DNA from: Pseudomonadota bacterium
GTDB lineage: Bacteria; Pseudomonadota; Gammaproteobacteria; Burkholderiales; Burkholderiaceae_C
Assembly (NCBI GenBank): GCA_018241405.1
Contig: JAFEDY010000057.1
Coordinates: forward strand, 1-49,739
Direction: 5' to 3'
Length of the DNA stretch: 49,739 nucleotides
Part shown: positions 10,332 to 19,414 of the stretch, one piece after another
How positions within the stretch are numbered: position 1 is the stretch's first letter
How the letters are laid out: each line of letters begins with the position of its first letter
Made by a program: the position numbers and the translations under genes
The notes under the pieces: generated by a model
What the model was told of the DNA's origin: nothing
Databases searched by the model: none
What the model saw: the letters and a program-made list of their open reading frames with translations, nothing else

Positions 10332-11471
10332 ATGGCTGAACGTGTCATTCCTCTCGTGGACGAGCGCAGCAGGGTACTGCGCCCCGCCGTGCCCGCGGCC
10401 GCCATGCCCGCCACGGGCGCGCTGTTCGACACGCGCGCGCGGCCCTTGCGCGACCTGCGCATCAGCGTCACCGACCGCTGCAACTTCCGCTGCAGCTACT
10501 GCATGCCCAAGGAAGTGTTTGACAAGCACTACCGCTATCTTGCGCACGGCGACCTGCTGAGCTTCGAGGAGATCACGCGGCTGGCGCGGCTATTCATGGC
10601 GCATGGCGTGCACAAGATCCGCCTGACGGGTGGCGAGCCGCTGCTGCGCAAGGACTTGGAAAAGCTCGTCGCCCAACTGGCCGAGTTGCGCACCACCGAG
10701 GGCCGCCTGCCCGACCTGACGCTGACCACCAACGGCTCGCTGCTGGCGCGCAAGGCGCGCGCCCTCAAAAATGCCGGGCTGCAGCGCGTCACGGTGAGCC
10801 TGGACAGCCTGGACGACGCCATCTTCCGCCGCATGAACGATGTGGACTTCCCCGTAGCCGAGGTCCTCGCCGGCATCGAGGCCGCGCAGGCCGTGGGCCT
10901 CAAGCACATCAAGGTCAACATGGTGGTCAAGCGCGGCACCAACGACCACGAGATCGTGCGCATGGCGCGGCATTTTCGCGGCACCGGCATCACGCTGCGC
11001 TTCATCGAATTCATGGACGTGGGCGCCACCAATGGCTGGCGCATGGACCAGGTGCTGCCCTCGCACGAGGTCATCGCCCGCCTGCAGGCCGAGCTGCCGC
11101 TGGTGCCGCTGTCGCCCAGCGCCGTGGGCGAGACGGCCCAGCGCTGGGGCTGGGCTGGGGCCGACGGCCGCCACGACCCGGCACTGGGCGAGGTGGGCGT
11201 GATCAGCAGCGTCACCCAGGCCTTCTGCGGCGACTGCAACCGCGCCCGCCTGTCCATGGAGGGGCGCATGTACCTGTGCCTGTTCGCCACCCAGGGCTGG
11301 GACTTGCGCAGCCTGCTGCGTGGCGATGCCAGTGACGCGCAGATCAGCGCCGCCATCGCCGCCATCTGGCAGGGCCGCGGCGACCGCTATTCCGAGCTGC
11401 GCGCCAGCCTGCCGCCCGATCAAGGCACGCAGCAGGGGCGGCGCATAGAAATGAGCTACATCGGCGGCTAA
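10332..11471 (+). CDS. moaA: GTP 3',8-cyclase MoaA
   Basis: MoaA is the radical-SAM enzyme that starts molybdenum cofactor synthesis by cyclising GTP. In the 379-residue protein, the SAM cluster motif is CNFRCSYC (CX3CX2C) after [10 protein letters not shown], followed by [17 protein letters not shown] and LTTNGSLL. The C-terminal second cluster shows [21 protein letters not shown]. The chain ends in YIGG, with the GG tail needed for activity. An N-terminal extension of about 35 residues precedes the core. The ATG at 10332 is the natural start; the frame upstream runs through the FNR box and is not coding. It leads a five-gene operon, with mobA starting 3 bp after its stop. Confidence 0.96.
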   Translation: MAERVIPLVDERSRVLRPAVPAAAMPATGALFDTRARPLRDLRISVTDRCNFRCSYCMPKEVFDKHYRYLAHGDLLSFEEITRLARLFMAHGVHKIRLTGGEPLLRKDLEKLVAQLAELRTTEGRLPDLTLTTNGSLLARKARALKNAGLQRVTVSLDSLDDAIFRRMNDVDFPVAEVLAGIEAAQAVGLKHIKVNMVVKRGTNDHEIVRMARHFRGTGITLRFIEFMDVGATNGWRMDQVLPSHEVIARLQAELPLVPLSPSAVGETAQRWGWAGADGRHDPALGEVGVISSVTQAFCGDCNRARLSMEGRMYLCLFATQGWDLRSLLRGDASDAQISAAIAAIWQGRGDRYSELRASLPPDQGTQQGRRIEMSYIGG

Positions 11472-11474
11472 CGC

Positions 11475-12107
11475 ATGATCGACACCCGGGACATCACCGG
11501 CCTCATCCTCGCCGGCGGCCGCGGCTCGCGCATGGGCGGGGTGGACAAGGGGCTACAGCCTTTTCGCGGCCTGCCGCTGGCGCAGCACGCGCTGATGCGG
11601 CTTGCACCCCAGGTGGGCAGCGTGATGATCAACGCCAACCGCAACCTGCCCACCTACGCATCCTTCGGCGCGCCGGTCTGGCCCGACGGCCTGGCCGACT
11701 ACGCGGGGCCGCTGGCCGGCTTCCTCGTCGGGCTGGAGCACTGCGCGACGCCCTGGCTGCTCACCGTGCCCTGCGACACACCGCTCTTCCCCTCCGACCT
11801 GGCGACCCGCATGGCCGCCGCCGCCACCGCCGAGGGCGCCGACATCGCCATGGCCGCCGCCCCCGAGCAGGGCGACGACGGCGGCACGCGCGTGCGCACC
11901 CAGCCGGTGTTCTGCCTGCTGCGCGTGGGCCTGCTGGAGAGCCTGATGCGCTTCACCCAGGAGGGCGGACGCAAGATTGACCGCTGGACCGAGCAGCACC
12001 GCTGCGCCATCGTGGCCTTCGACCGTCCGGACGACGACCCGCTGGCCTTTCGCAACACCAACACCCTGGCCGAGCTGCATGCGCTGGAGGGCCAGCCGTC
12101 GCCATGA
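11475..12107 (+). CDS. mobA: Molybdenum cofactor guanylyltransferase MobA
   Basis: MobA attaches GMP to molybdopterin to give the MGD form used by DMSO-reductase-family enzymes such as NasA in this window. The 210-residue cytoplasmic protein begins with the nucleotide-binding signature [18 protein letters not shown], followed by [20 protein letters not shown] and [11 protein letters not shown] (metal/GTP contacts). Length is normal. It starts 3 bp after moaA, and its stop overlaps the next ATG by 4 bp, indicating translational coupling. It directly supports the view that this strain makes bis-MGD enzymes. Confidence 0.95.
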   Translation: MIDTRDITGLILAGGRGSRMGGVDKGLQPFRGLPLAQHALMRLAPQVGSVMINANRNLPTYASFGAPVWPDGLADYAGPLAGFLVGLEHCATPWLLTVPCDTPLFPSDLATRMAAAATAEGADIAMAAAPEQGDDGGTRVRTQPVFCLLRVGLLESLMRFTQEGGRKIDRWTEQHRCAIVAFDRPDDDPLAFRNTNTLAELHALEGQPSP

Positions 12108-12665
12108 CGCCCCAGCCCCCCGCATCGGCCCCAGCACGCATCACCGTCCTGACGGCCGCGCATGCCCCGGCCTACAAGGCGCTGCGCGACGAAGCCCTGC
12201 GCTGCGCCCCCGAGGCCTTCACCAGCGACTACGCCACGGCGCTGCAGCGCCCGGCCCAGGCCTACGCGCCGCGCCTGTCCCTGCCCGCCAGCGAAGGCTT
12301 CTTCCTGGGTGCCTGGGACGCGCACGGCGCGCTGCTGGGCAGCCTGGGCTGCGAGCGCGAACAGCGCGCCCAGCAGCGCCACATGGCCACCGTGGTTGCG
12401 ATGATGGTGGCGCCCCGGGCGCAGCGCCGCGGCATAGGCCGGCAGCTGCTGCAGGCCTGCCTGGAGCGGGCCGCGCAGATCGCCGGGCTGGAGCAGCTCG
12501 TGCTCACCGTGACGGCCGGCAACGAGCATGTGGTGCGCCTGTACGAGCGCGCCGGCTTCACCCCCTACGGCCTGCTGCCGCGCGCCATCGTCGTCGCCGG
12601 CCGCGGCCACGACAAGCTGCACATGCTGCGGCTGCTTCCCTCATCGCCCCTGTGGCATGCACCCC

Positions 12666-12679
<14 letters not shown>
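12104..12679 (+). CDS. GNAT-family N-acetyltransferase embedded in the Mo-cofactor operon
   Basis: This 191-residue protein has the GNAT fold: an N-terminal substrate part ([14 protein letters not shown]), the acetyl-CoA motif A near [19 protein letters not shown] (Q/RxxGxG/A pattern), and the motif B segment [17 protein letters not shown]. It overlaps mobA by 4 bp (ATGA) and moeA by 14 bp, so all three are co-translated. No GNAT step is known in Mo-cofactor synthesis, so the link may be regulatory, a side repair function, or only positional. The acceptor substrate is unknown. Confidence 0.88.
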
Positions 12680-14015
<1,336 letters not shown>

Positions 14016-14016
14016 G

Positions 14017-14349
14017 ATGCCCTACCACGCACAACACCTGGCCGAGCCGCCCACGCGCGAAACCGTGGAGCAATTGCAGGGCGCAGCCGTTCTCGAATTT
14101 GGCACGCCCTGGTGCGGCCATTGCCAACGCGCCCAGCCGCTCATAGAGCAGGCGCTCAAAGACCAGGCCGGCGTCGCGCACCTCAAGGTCGAGGACGGGC
14201 CGGGCCGGCCGCTGGGGCGCAGCTACCGCGTCAAGCTCTGGCCCACGCTGGTCTTTCTGCGGGACGGCCAGGAGGTCGCGCGGCTCGTGCGCCCGCAAAC
14301 GGACCAGGACATCCAGGACGCGCTGCGGGCCATCACGCCCCCCGCCTGA
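14017..14349 (+). CDS. Thioredoxin-fold protein with WCGHC active site
   Basis: This small 110-residue cytoplasmic protein has a thioredoxin fold: AAVLEFGTPWCGHCQRAQPL carries the redox motif WCGHC, and the cis-proline is in KLWPTLVFLRDG. The CGHC motif is that of PDI-like proteins rather than the CGPC of classical thioredoxin, which suggests a more oxidising potential. No signal peptide is visible. It starts 1 bp after the moeA stop and is the last gene of the operon, so it may serve a cofactor-linked or stress role under the same FNR control; this is inference. Its client is unknown. Confidence 0.88.
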   Translation: MPYHAQHLAEPPTRETVEQLQGAAVLEFGTPWCGHCQRAQPLIEQALKDQAGVAHLKVEDGPGRPLGRSYRVKLWPTLVFLRDGQEVARLVRPQTDQDIQDALRAITPPA

Positions 14350-14351
14350 CA

Positions 14352-14798
14352 TCAACGGCCGAGCGCCTGCTCCACGCCCTTGTTGGCCAACGCATCGGCG
14401 CGCTCGTTGCCTGGGTCGCCCGCGTGGCCCTTGACCCAGTGCCACTCGATGCGGTGGCCCGCCTGGTGGGCCAGCGTATCCAGGCGCTGCCACAGTTCCA
14501 CGTTCTTCACCGGCTGGCCGGCTGCCGTGCGCCAGCCCTTTTTCTTCCAGCCGTGGATCCACTCGGTGATGCCCTGGCGCACATACTGACTGTCCAGGTA
14601 CAGCGCCACCTGGCAGGGCTTCTTCAGCGCCGCCAGCGCCTGGATCACGGCCATCAGCTCCATGCGGTTGTTGGTGGTGCCGAGCTCGCCGCCAAACAAT
14701 TCCTTCTCCAGCGCGCCTGCGCGCAGCACCGCACCCCAGCCGCCGGGGCCCGGGTTGCCCTTGCAGGCACCATCGGTATAGATCACCACCTGATTCAA
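14352..14798 (-). CDS. rnhA: Ribonuclease HI, probable TTG start
   Basis: RNase HI cuts the RNA strand of RNA-DNA hybrids. The sequence reads [20 protein letters not shown], then [32 protein letters not shown] and [18 protein letters not shown], giving the catalytic Asp, Glu, Asp, Asp set and the conserved His. The start was decided by the ribosome-binding site: an AGGAG (minus strand, 14806-14810) sits seven bases before a TTG at 14798, which gives the N-terminus (M)NQVVIYTDG like known RNase HI. The frame extends to a GTG at 14822 but that would place the AGGAG inside the gene. The protein has about 148 residues. It lies downstream of the methyltransferase gene on the same strand. Confidence 0.95.
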   Translation of the reverse strand: MNQVVIYTDGACKGNPGPGGWGAVLRAGALEKELFGGELGTTNNRMELMAVIQALAALKKPCQVALYLDSQYVRQGITEWIHGWKKKGWRTAAGQPVKNVELWQRLDTLAHQAGHRIEWHWVKGHAGDPGNERADALANKGVEQALGR

Positions 14799-14846
14799 AA
14801 AAACACTCCTGAAAAAAACCACCTGCCCACCGCCTGCGATGGGCGC

Positions 14847-15626
14847 TCAATGACGGCGCGCGACCTGCACCTGCGCCGTTGCAGCCTTGGGCGCCTTGCG
14901 CCACGAGGGCTCCAGCAGCCGCATGCCCTGCACGCGCTTGGCGGCGACAATCACGTAGGCCGCCCCGAGTATGGGCCACCAGCGCGCACCCATTCCGTCC
15001 ATCCAGCCGTAATGCTCCAGCCAGCGCTCGCTGTTCGATGCTGGCCGGTAGCAGCCAAAGCTGATCGACTCCAGCTCGAAGCCCAGCAGGCGCAGCCAGT
15101 CGCGCAGGCGCCCGGGCGTGATGAACTCCCCCATGTCGGGCAGGTACAAGCGGCCACCGCCGCCGCAGCGCTGGTACAGGCGCGCGCGCCACTGGCGCAG
15201 GCCCCACAGGCTCAAGGGATTGAGGCCGCTGATGACCACCCGGCCCTCGGGCATGAGCACACGGTAGACCTCGCGCAGCGCCGCATGGGGGTCGATGCTG
15301 AGCTCCAGGGTATGCGGCATGGCCACCAGGTCCAGGCTGGCCTCGGCAAACGGCAGGGCCACGGCCTCGGCCAGCAGGGACACGGCAGGCGTATCTGGGA
15401 CCGGCGCATCGGCCGGCAACTGTGCCTCTTCGGCGCCCAGCGCCAGCCAGCGGTGCGGCATGCGGTTGGCACGCAGGCCGGCCAGGCCCTGCATGCCCAG
15501 CTGCAGGGCGTGATAGCCAAAGACGTCGGCCACCAGCTCGTCATAGCGCTCCTGCTCCCAGGCGAGCAGGTAGCGCCCCGGGGGGGTGGCAAACCAGTGG
15601 TGTAAACCTATAATTTCGCCGCTCAT
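14847..15626 (-). CDS. Class I SAM-dependent methyltransferase (methyltransf_11 type)
   Basis: This 259-residue cytoplasmic protein has a degenerate N-terminal nucleotide fold followed by clearer late motifs: LPFAEASLDLVAMPHTLEL (motif IV region), HAALREVYRVLMPEGRVVISG (motif V/VI) and a C-terminal extension. It is of the type often found between gloB and rnhA in betaproteobacteria. The glycine-rich SAM loop is not clear in the first part, so binding should be treated with care. Its ATG (15626-15624, minus strand) overlaps the gloB ATG on the other strand by two bases. The substrate is unknown. Confidence 0.85.
   Translation of the reverse strand: MSGEIIGLHHWFATPPGRYLLAWEQERYDELVADVFGYHALQLGMQGLAGLRANRMPHRWLALGAEEAQLPADAPVPDTPAVSLLAEAVALPFAEASLDLVAMPHTLELSIDPHAALREVYRVLMPEGRVVISGLNPLSLWGLRQWRARLYQRCGGGGRLYLPDMGEFITPGRLRDWLRLLGFELESISFGCYRPASNSERWLEHYGWMDGMGARWWPILGAAYVIVAAKRVQGMRLLEPSWRKAPKAATAQVQVARRH
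15587..15614 (+). promoter_or_regulatory. Candidate gloB promoter inside the methyltransferase 5' end
   Basis: A perfect TATAAT (15609-15614) ends only 10 bp before the gloB ATG (15625). A weak -35, TGGCAA, lies at 15587-15592 with a 16-bp spacer. A transcript starting 6-8 bases downstream would have almost no leader. The region is coding for the methyltransferase on the other strand. Confidence 0.55.
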
Positions 15627-16401
15627 GAACTTGCTGCCGCTGCCCGCCTTCTCCGACAACTACATCTGGATGCTGCACGACGCGCGCCATGCGCTCGTCG
15701 TGGACCCGGGCGACGCCGCGCCGGTGCTGCAGGCGCTGCGCGACATGGGGCTGTCACTGCAGGCGATTCTAGTCACGCACCACCATGGCGACCATGTGGG
15801 CGGCGTGAACGCCTTGCGCGAGGCCACGGGCGCCGCCGTCTGCGGCCCCGCGGGCGAGACCATGCCAGCACCCCTCAAGCGCCTGCGCCAGGGCGACGCC
15901 GTGACCGCCCTGGGCCTGCGCTTTGCGGTGATCGACGTGCCCGGCCACACGGCGGGGCATATTGCCTACTACTGCCCCGACATGGACGGAACGCCGCTGC
16001 TGTTCTGCGGCGACACGCTGTTCTCGGGCGGCTGCGGCCGCCTGTTCGAGGGCACGCCGGCGCAGATGCAGGCCTCGCTTGACGCGCTGGCCGCCCTGCC
16101 GGGCGACACGCGCGTGTGCTGCGCCCATGAGTACACGCTGTCCAACCTGAAGTTCGCGCGCGCCGTCGAACCCGGCAACCAGGACCTGCTCAAGTACCTG
16201 GCCCAGTGTGAATCGCTGCGCCAGGCAGGCCGGCCCACACTGCCCTCGCGCATGGCGACGGAGCGCGCCATCAACCCTTTTCTGCGTACGCGCGAAACCG
16301 GCGTCGCCCAGGCGGCCCGCGGCTTTGACGCGCATGTCAACCCGCGCGAGGCCGCATCCGTGCTGGCCGCGCTGCGCCAATGGAAAAACGAATTCCGATG
16401 A
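15625..16401 (+). CDS. gloB: Hydroxyacylglutathione hydrolase (glyoxalase II)
   Basis: GloB hydrolyses S-lactoylglutathione to lactate and glutathione, the second step of methylglyoxal detoxification. The 258-residue cytoplasmic protein has the metallo-beta-lactamase zinc motif THHHGDHVGG, the bridging His in VPGHTAGHI, the Asp in LFCGDTLFSGGCGRLFEG, and the glutathione-binding C-terminus with CAHEYTLSNLKFA. The N-terminus MNLLPLPAFSDNYIW matches the family start exactly. Its TGA overlaps the ATG of mltD by 4 bp, so the two are co-translated. It is divergent from the methyltransferase with overlapping start codons. Confidence 0.96.
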   Translation: MNLLPLPAFSDNYIWMLHDARHALVVDPGDAAPVLQALRDMGLSLQAILVTHHHGDHVGGVNALREATGAAVCGPAGETMPAPLKRLRQGDAVTALGLRFAVIDVPGHTAGHIAYYCPDMDGTPLLFCGDTLFSGGCGRLFEGTPAQMQASLDALAALPGDTRVCCAHEYTLSNLKFARAVEPGNQDLLKYLAQCESLRQAGRPTLPSRMATERAINPFLRTRETGVAQAARGFDAHVNPREAASVLAALRQWKNEFR

Positions 16402-17957
16402 GAATCCTGCACATTCTGTGGCTGACCAGCCTGCTGTGGCTGGCCGGCTGCGCCACCACCAACACCCCTGGCGACGCCGCCTCCAACAGCCGCAGTAGTA
16501 GCAGCAGCAGTAGCAGCAGCAACGACCGCTCGCAATATCCCGCGGGGCCGCTCAGCCCCATCACGTCCGGTGCCGCCAAGGGCCGCGCCGTGACCGGCAT
16601 CAACGCCCCGGCCGACCTGTGGGACCGCATGCGCCGTGGCTTTGCCATGCCCGACCTGGACAACGACCTGGTGCATGACCGAGAGCAGTGGTACGCCGCC
16701 CGGCCCGACTACATGCAGCGCATGACGGAGCGCTCCAGCAAATACCTGTTTCACATCGTCGAGGAACTGGAGCGCCGCGGCATGCCCACCGAGCTGGCAC
16801 TGCTGCCCTATATCGAGAGCGCCTTCAACCCGCAGGCCGTCTCCAGCGCCAAGGCGGCCGGCATGTGGCAGTTCATGCCGGCCACGGGCAGCTATTTCGA
16901 CTTGAAGCAGAACGTGTTTCGCGACGACCGGCGCGACGTGCTGGCCTCCACCCGCGCGGCGCTGGACTACCTGCAAAAGCTGTACGGCATGTTCGGCGAC
17001 TGGCACCTGGCCCTGGCCGCCTACAACTGGGGCGAGGGCAGCGTGGCGCGCGCCATTGCGCGCAACGAGAAGGCGGGCCTGGGCACCGGCTACACCGACC
17101 TGTCCATGCCTGCCGAGACGCGCATGTATGTGCCCAAGCTGCAGGCGGTGAAGAACATCGTGGCCGACCCCACCCGCTTCAGCACCGAGCTGCCGCTGAT
17201 CCACAACCACCCCTACTTCCAGAGTGTGGAGATCACGCGCGACATCGACGTATCGCTGGTCGCCAAGCTGGCGGGCATACGCGTGGAGGACTTCCGCGCG
17301 CTCAACCCTTCGCTGCACAAGCCGGTGATCCTGGCCGCGGGCGTGCCCCAGGTGCTGCTGCCCTGGGACAACGCCCAGGTGTTCCGCAAGAACCTGGAGG
17401 CCCGCAGCGACGTGCAGAACGCCAGCTGGACTGTCTGGACCGTGCCCAGCACCATGAGCGTGTCGGCCGCCGCCCAGCACACTGGCATGAGCGAGGGTGA
17501 GCTGCGCGAGCTCAACGGCATACCGCCACGCATGATGATCAAGGCCGGCTCGGCCCTGATGGTGCCGCGCGCCTCCACGACGCGCGCCGACGTCTCCGGC
17601 CATGTGGCGGACAACGGGCAGATTGCCTTCACGCCCGAGATCGTCACGCGCCGCACCATGGTGCGCGCGGCCAAACGCGACACCGTGGCCAGCATCGCCC
17701 ACCGCTACAAGGTCAGTGCCGCCGACGTGGCCGATTGGAACGACCTCAAGGTCTCCAGCAGCTTCAAGACGGGCGAGCGCGTCATCATGTACCTGCCCGT
17801 CCGCCTGACCGCCACCGCGCTCAAGCACAGCCACGCGAGGCAGCCGGCAGGCCGTGCCATTGCCTCGGCTGCCAAGGTCGGCACCAGCAGCCACAAGACC
17901 AGCCACAAGGCCAGTCCCACGCACAAGGGGGGCACACCCTCCAAGCGCAAGCGCTGA
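16398..17957 (+). CDS. mltD: Membrane-bound lytic murein transglycosylase D with two LysM domains
   Basis: MltD is a lipoprotein that cuts peptidoglycan glycan strands to leave 1,6-anhydro ends. The 519-residue chain starts with a lipoprotein signal (WLAGC, Cys18), a run of nine serines (about residues 33-41), an SLT domain with the catalytic glutamate in LLPYIESAFNP and AAGMWQFMPATG, and two LysM cell-wall-binding repeats, one near TWTVWTVPSTMSVSAAAQHT and one near MVRAAKRDTVASIAHRYKV. The C-terminal tail is rich in Lys and His (HKTSHKASPTHKGG). It overlaps gloB by 4 bp (ATGA), a coupling with no obvious functional reason. Confidence 0.94.
   Translation: MRILHILWLTSLLWLAGCATTNTPGDAASNSRSSSSSSSSSNDRSQYPAGPLSPITSGAAKGRAVTGINAPADLWDRMRRGFAMPDLDNDLVHDREQWYAARPDYMQRMTERSSKYLFHIVEELERRGMPTELALLPYIESAFNPQAVSSAKAAGMWQFMPATGSYFDLKQNVFRDDRRDVLASTRAALDYLQKLYGMFGDWHLALAAYNWGEGSVARAIARNEKAGLGTGYTDLSMPAETRMYVPKLQAVKNIVADPTRFSTELPLIHNHPYFQSVEITRDIDVSLVAKLAGIRVEDFRALNPSLHKPVILAAGVPQVLLPWDNAQVFRKNLEARSDVQNASWTVWTVPSTMSVSAAAQHTGMSEGELRELNGIPPRMMIKAGSALMVPRASTTRADVSGHVADNGQIAFTPEIVTRRTMVRAAKRDTVASIAHRYKVSAADVADWNDLKVSSSFKTGERVIMYLPVRLTATALKHSHARQPAGRAIASAAKVGTSSHKTSHKASPTHKGGTPSKRKR
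16494..16520 (+). repeat. AGY trinucleotide tract coding for nine serines in mltD
   Basis: Nine AGT/AGC codons in a row encode a poly-Ser linker just after the lipoprotein anchor. Slippage in threes would alter linker length without a frameshift. Confidence 0.85.
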
Positions 17958-17976
17958 ACGCCCTGTTTCCGGTCTT

Positions 17977-17994
17977 AGAGCGTGTTTACGCTCT
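17977..17994. terminator. Hairpin between mltD and the convergent DUF3096 gene
   Basis: AGAGCG and CGCTCT pair around a TGTTTA loop, starting 20 bp after the mltD stop and reaching the stop codon of the opposite gene. There is no strong T run, so it may be a weak bidirectional terminator. Confidence 0.45.
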
Positions 17995-18146
17995 TACAGG
18001 CGCAGGTTGTGCATCCCCACCAGGCCCAGCACCCCGATGACGATCAGGTACAGCGCCACGATGACGTTGAGCAGCTTGGGCATGATGAGGATCAGGATGC
18101 CCGCGATCAGTGAAACCAGGGGGCCGATGCTGAAGTGAAGCGACAT
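17994..18146 (-). CDS. DUF3096 small membrane protein
   Basis: This 50-residue peptide is almost wholly hydrophobic, with two short membrane spans (GPLVSLIAGILILIMP and VIVALYLIVIGVLGLVG). The pattern IAGILILIMPKLLNVIVALY is that of the DUF3096 family, small two-helix membrane proteins of unknown function. The ATG at 18146 gives a compact family-like start (MSLHFSIGPLVSL). It is the last gene of the minus-strand group, after a solute-binding protein, but the 71-bp gap may hold its own promoter. Confidence 0.85.
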   Translation of the reverse strand: MSLHFSIGPLVSLIAGILILIMPKLLNVIVALYLIVIGVLGLVGMHNLRL

Positions 18147-18217
18147 GGGGAAAGCCTTGCGGTGAATCGAAGCATGGCGTAGCGCGCCAACGGTCGCCGA
18201 CTTTAGCCGCTCCACCG

Positions 18218-19267
18218 TCAGAGCTGAAACTTCAGCTTGGCCCTGCGCACCCAGTCGTTGCTGAAGGTCTTGTCCAGCGCCACCCGCGTGGATGCCGATT
18301 CCGGCTGCAGGCGTGTCACGGCGCGGATGGCCGTCACGGGTCCATCGTCAGGCATCAGGCCATCGGGCGACAGCGTCTCCCGCACCTTGTAGAAGGCCGC
18401 CATGTAACGGCCGCGGTCGCCCAGCAGGTAGTCCTGCGGCACGACGCGCGCCAGGTCGGTGGGGCTGGCCGTCTGCAGCCACTTGAGCGCATGCACCAGG
18501 GCATTGACCAGCGCCTGCACCTCGGTCCCATGGTGCTGCACATAGCCCTGGGGTGCATACAGGCAGGCGCCGGGCATGTTGCCGCCAAACATCTCAACAC
18601 TGCCCCTGAGCGTGCGTGTATCGGCCAGCAGGCGCACCTCGCCGCGCTGCTCGAGCATGGTGATGAGTGGATCCGCCTGGCTCAGCGCATGCACCCGCCC
18701 CTGCCGCAGAGCGGAGAGCGCCTCCATGCCACTGCCCACAGCCACAAAACTTACCTCGTCGAGCGGCACGCCCAGCTGGCTCAGCCACAGGCTTGCCAGG
18801 AACTGCGTGGACGAATCGGGCGCCGTCACGCCCACGCGCAGCCCGCGAAAGCCGGCAATGTCCTTGAGCGGCCAATGGCGCGTGGACGCCGCCAGCGCCA
18901 GCTGCGGCGCCCGCCCCAGCAGCACCAGGCTGCGGTAGGGAACGCCGCGCAGATGCTGGCGCACGACATGCTCGAACGCGCCGCAGCACAGGTCCGCGTC
19001 CCCGGCCTGCAGCGCCTGCAGCGCCGGCCCGCCTCCGGGATGGTCCACGACGCGTACGTCCAGACCCTCGTCGCGAAAGAAGCCCAGGCCCAGCGCCACC
19101 GTGAGCGGCAGGTAATACAGCCCTGCCTGCCCGCCGACGGCAATGCGCACCGGCGCGGCCGTGGCCGCGCGCGGCTGCGCAGGCAGCACGGCGGGCATGG
19201 CCAGGGCCGCGGCGGACAAGACGCCGAGCCGGCCGAAATGGCGGCGGGTAACAGGCAGAGTGGACAT
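18218..19267 (-). CDS. Tat-signal ABC solute-binding protein (SsuA/THI5/NMT1-like)
   Basis: This 349-residue periplasmic protein resembles the binding proteins of nitrate, taurine/sulfonate and thiamine-precursor importers. A twin-arginine signal (TRRHFGRLGV) leads a hydrophobic segment with cleavage near AATA. Family landmarks are IAVGGQAGLYYLPLTVALGL, FFRDEGLDVRVVD, ALQAGDADLCCGAFEHVVRQ and GFRGLRVGVTAPDSST. No permease or ATPase gene is present nearby, so it is an orphan here. Its position upstream of the branched-chain-type binding protein does not fix the ligand. The ATG at 19267 is chosen over a TTG two codons earlier. Confidence 0.85.
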   Translation of the reverse strand: MSTLPVTRRHFGRLGVLSAAALAMPAVLPAQPRAATAAPVRIAVGGQAGLYYLPLTVALGLGFFRDEGLDVRVVDHPGGGPALQALQAGDADLCCGAFEHVVRQHLRGVPYRSLVLLGRAPQLALAASTRHWPLKDIAGFRGLRVGVTAPDSSTQFLASLWLSQLGVPLDEVSFVAVGSGMEALSALRQGRVHALSQADPLITMLEQRGEVRLLADTRTLRGSVEMFGGNMPGACLYAPQGYVQHHGTEVQALVNALVHALKWLQTASPTDLARVVPQDYLLGDRGRYMAAFYKVRETLSPDGLMPDDGPVTAIRAVTRLQPESASTRVALDKTFSNDWVRRAKLKFQL

Positions 19268-19414
19268 AGGCAATCAGCACAGCGTGGGTCGCATGCTGCA
19301 GTGCAGCAATCGTGCCTCATCGCCCCCGGAACGGCATCCGGGTGAACCCTGCCGGTGGACTACGTACCAGGAGCAGACCCGGCGGTCACGCGCAGGCGCC
19401 GGCAATACGGCCGG

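Noticed and set aside
14799..14822. Longer rnhA start at a GTG
   Set aside because: It would put the AGGAG inside the gene and add eight residues not seen in RNase HI proteins. The TTG at 14798 fits the signal and the family start.
16494..16520. Possible CRISPR or tandem array
   Set aside because: The tract is only nine AGY codons inside mltD. No direct repeats with spacers were found anywhere in the window.
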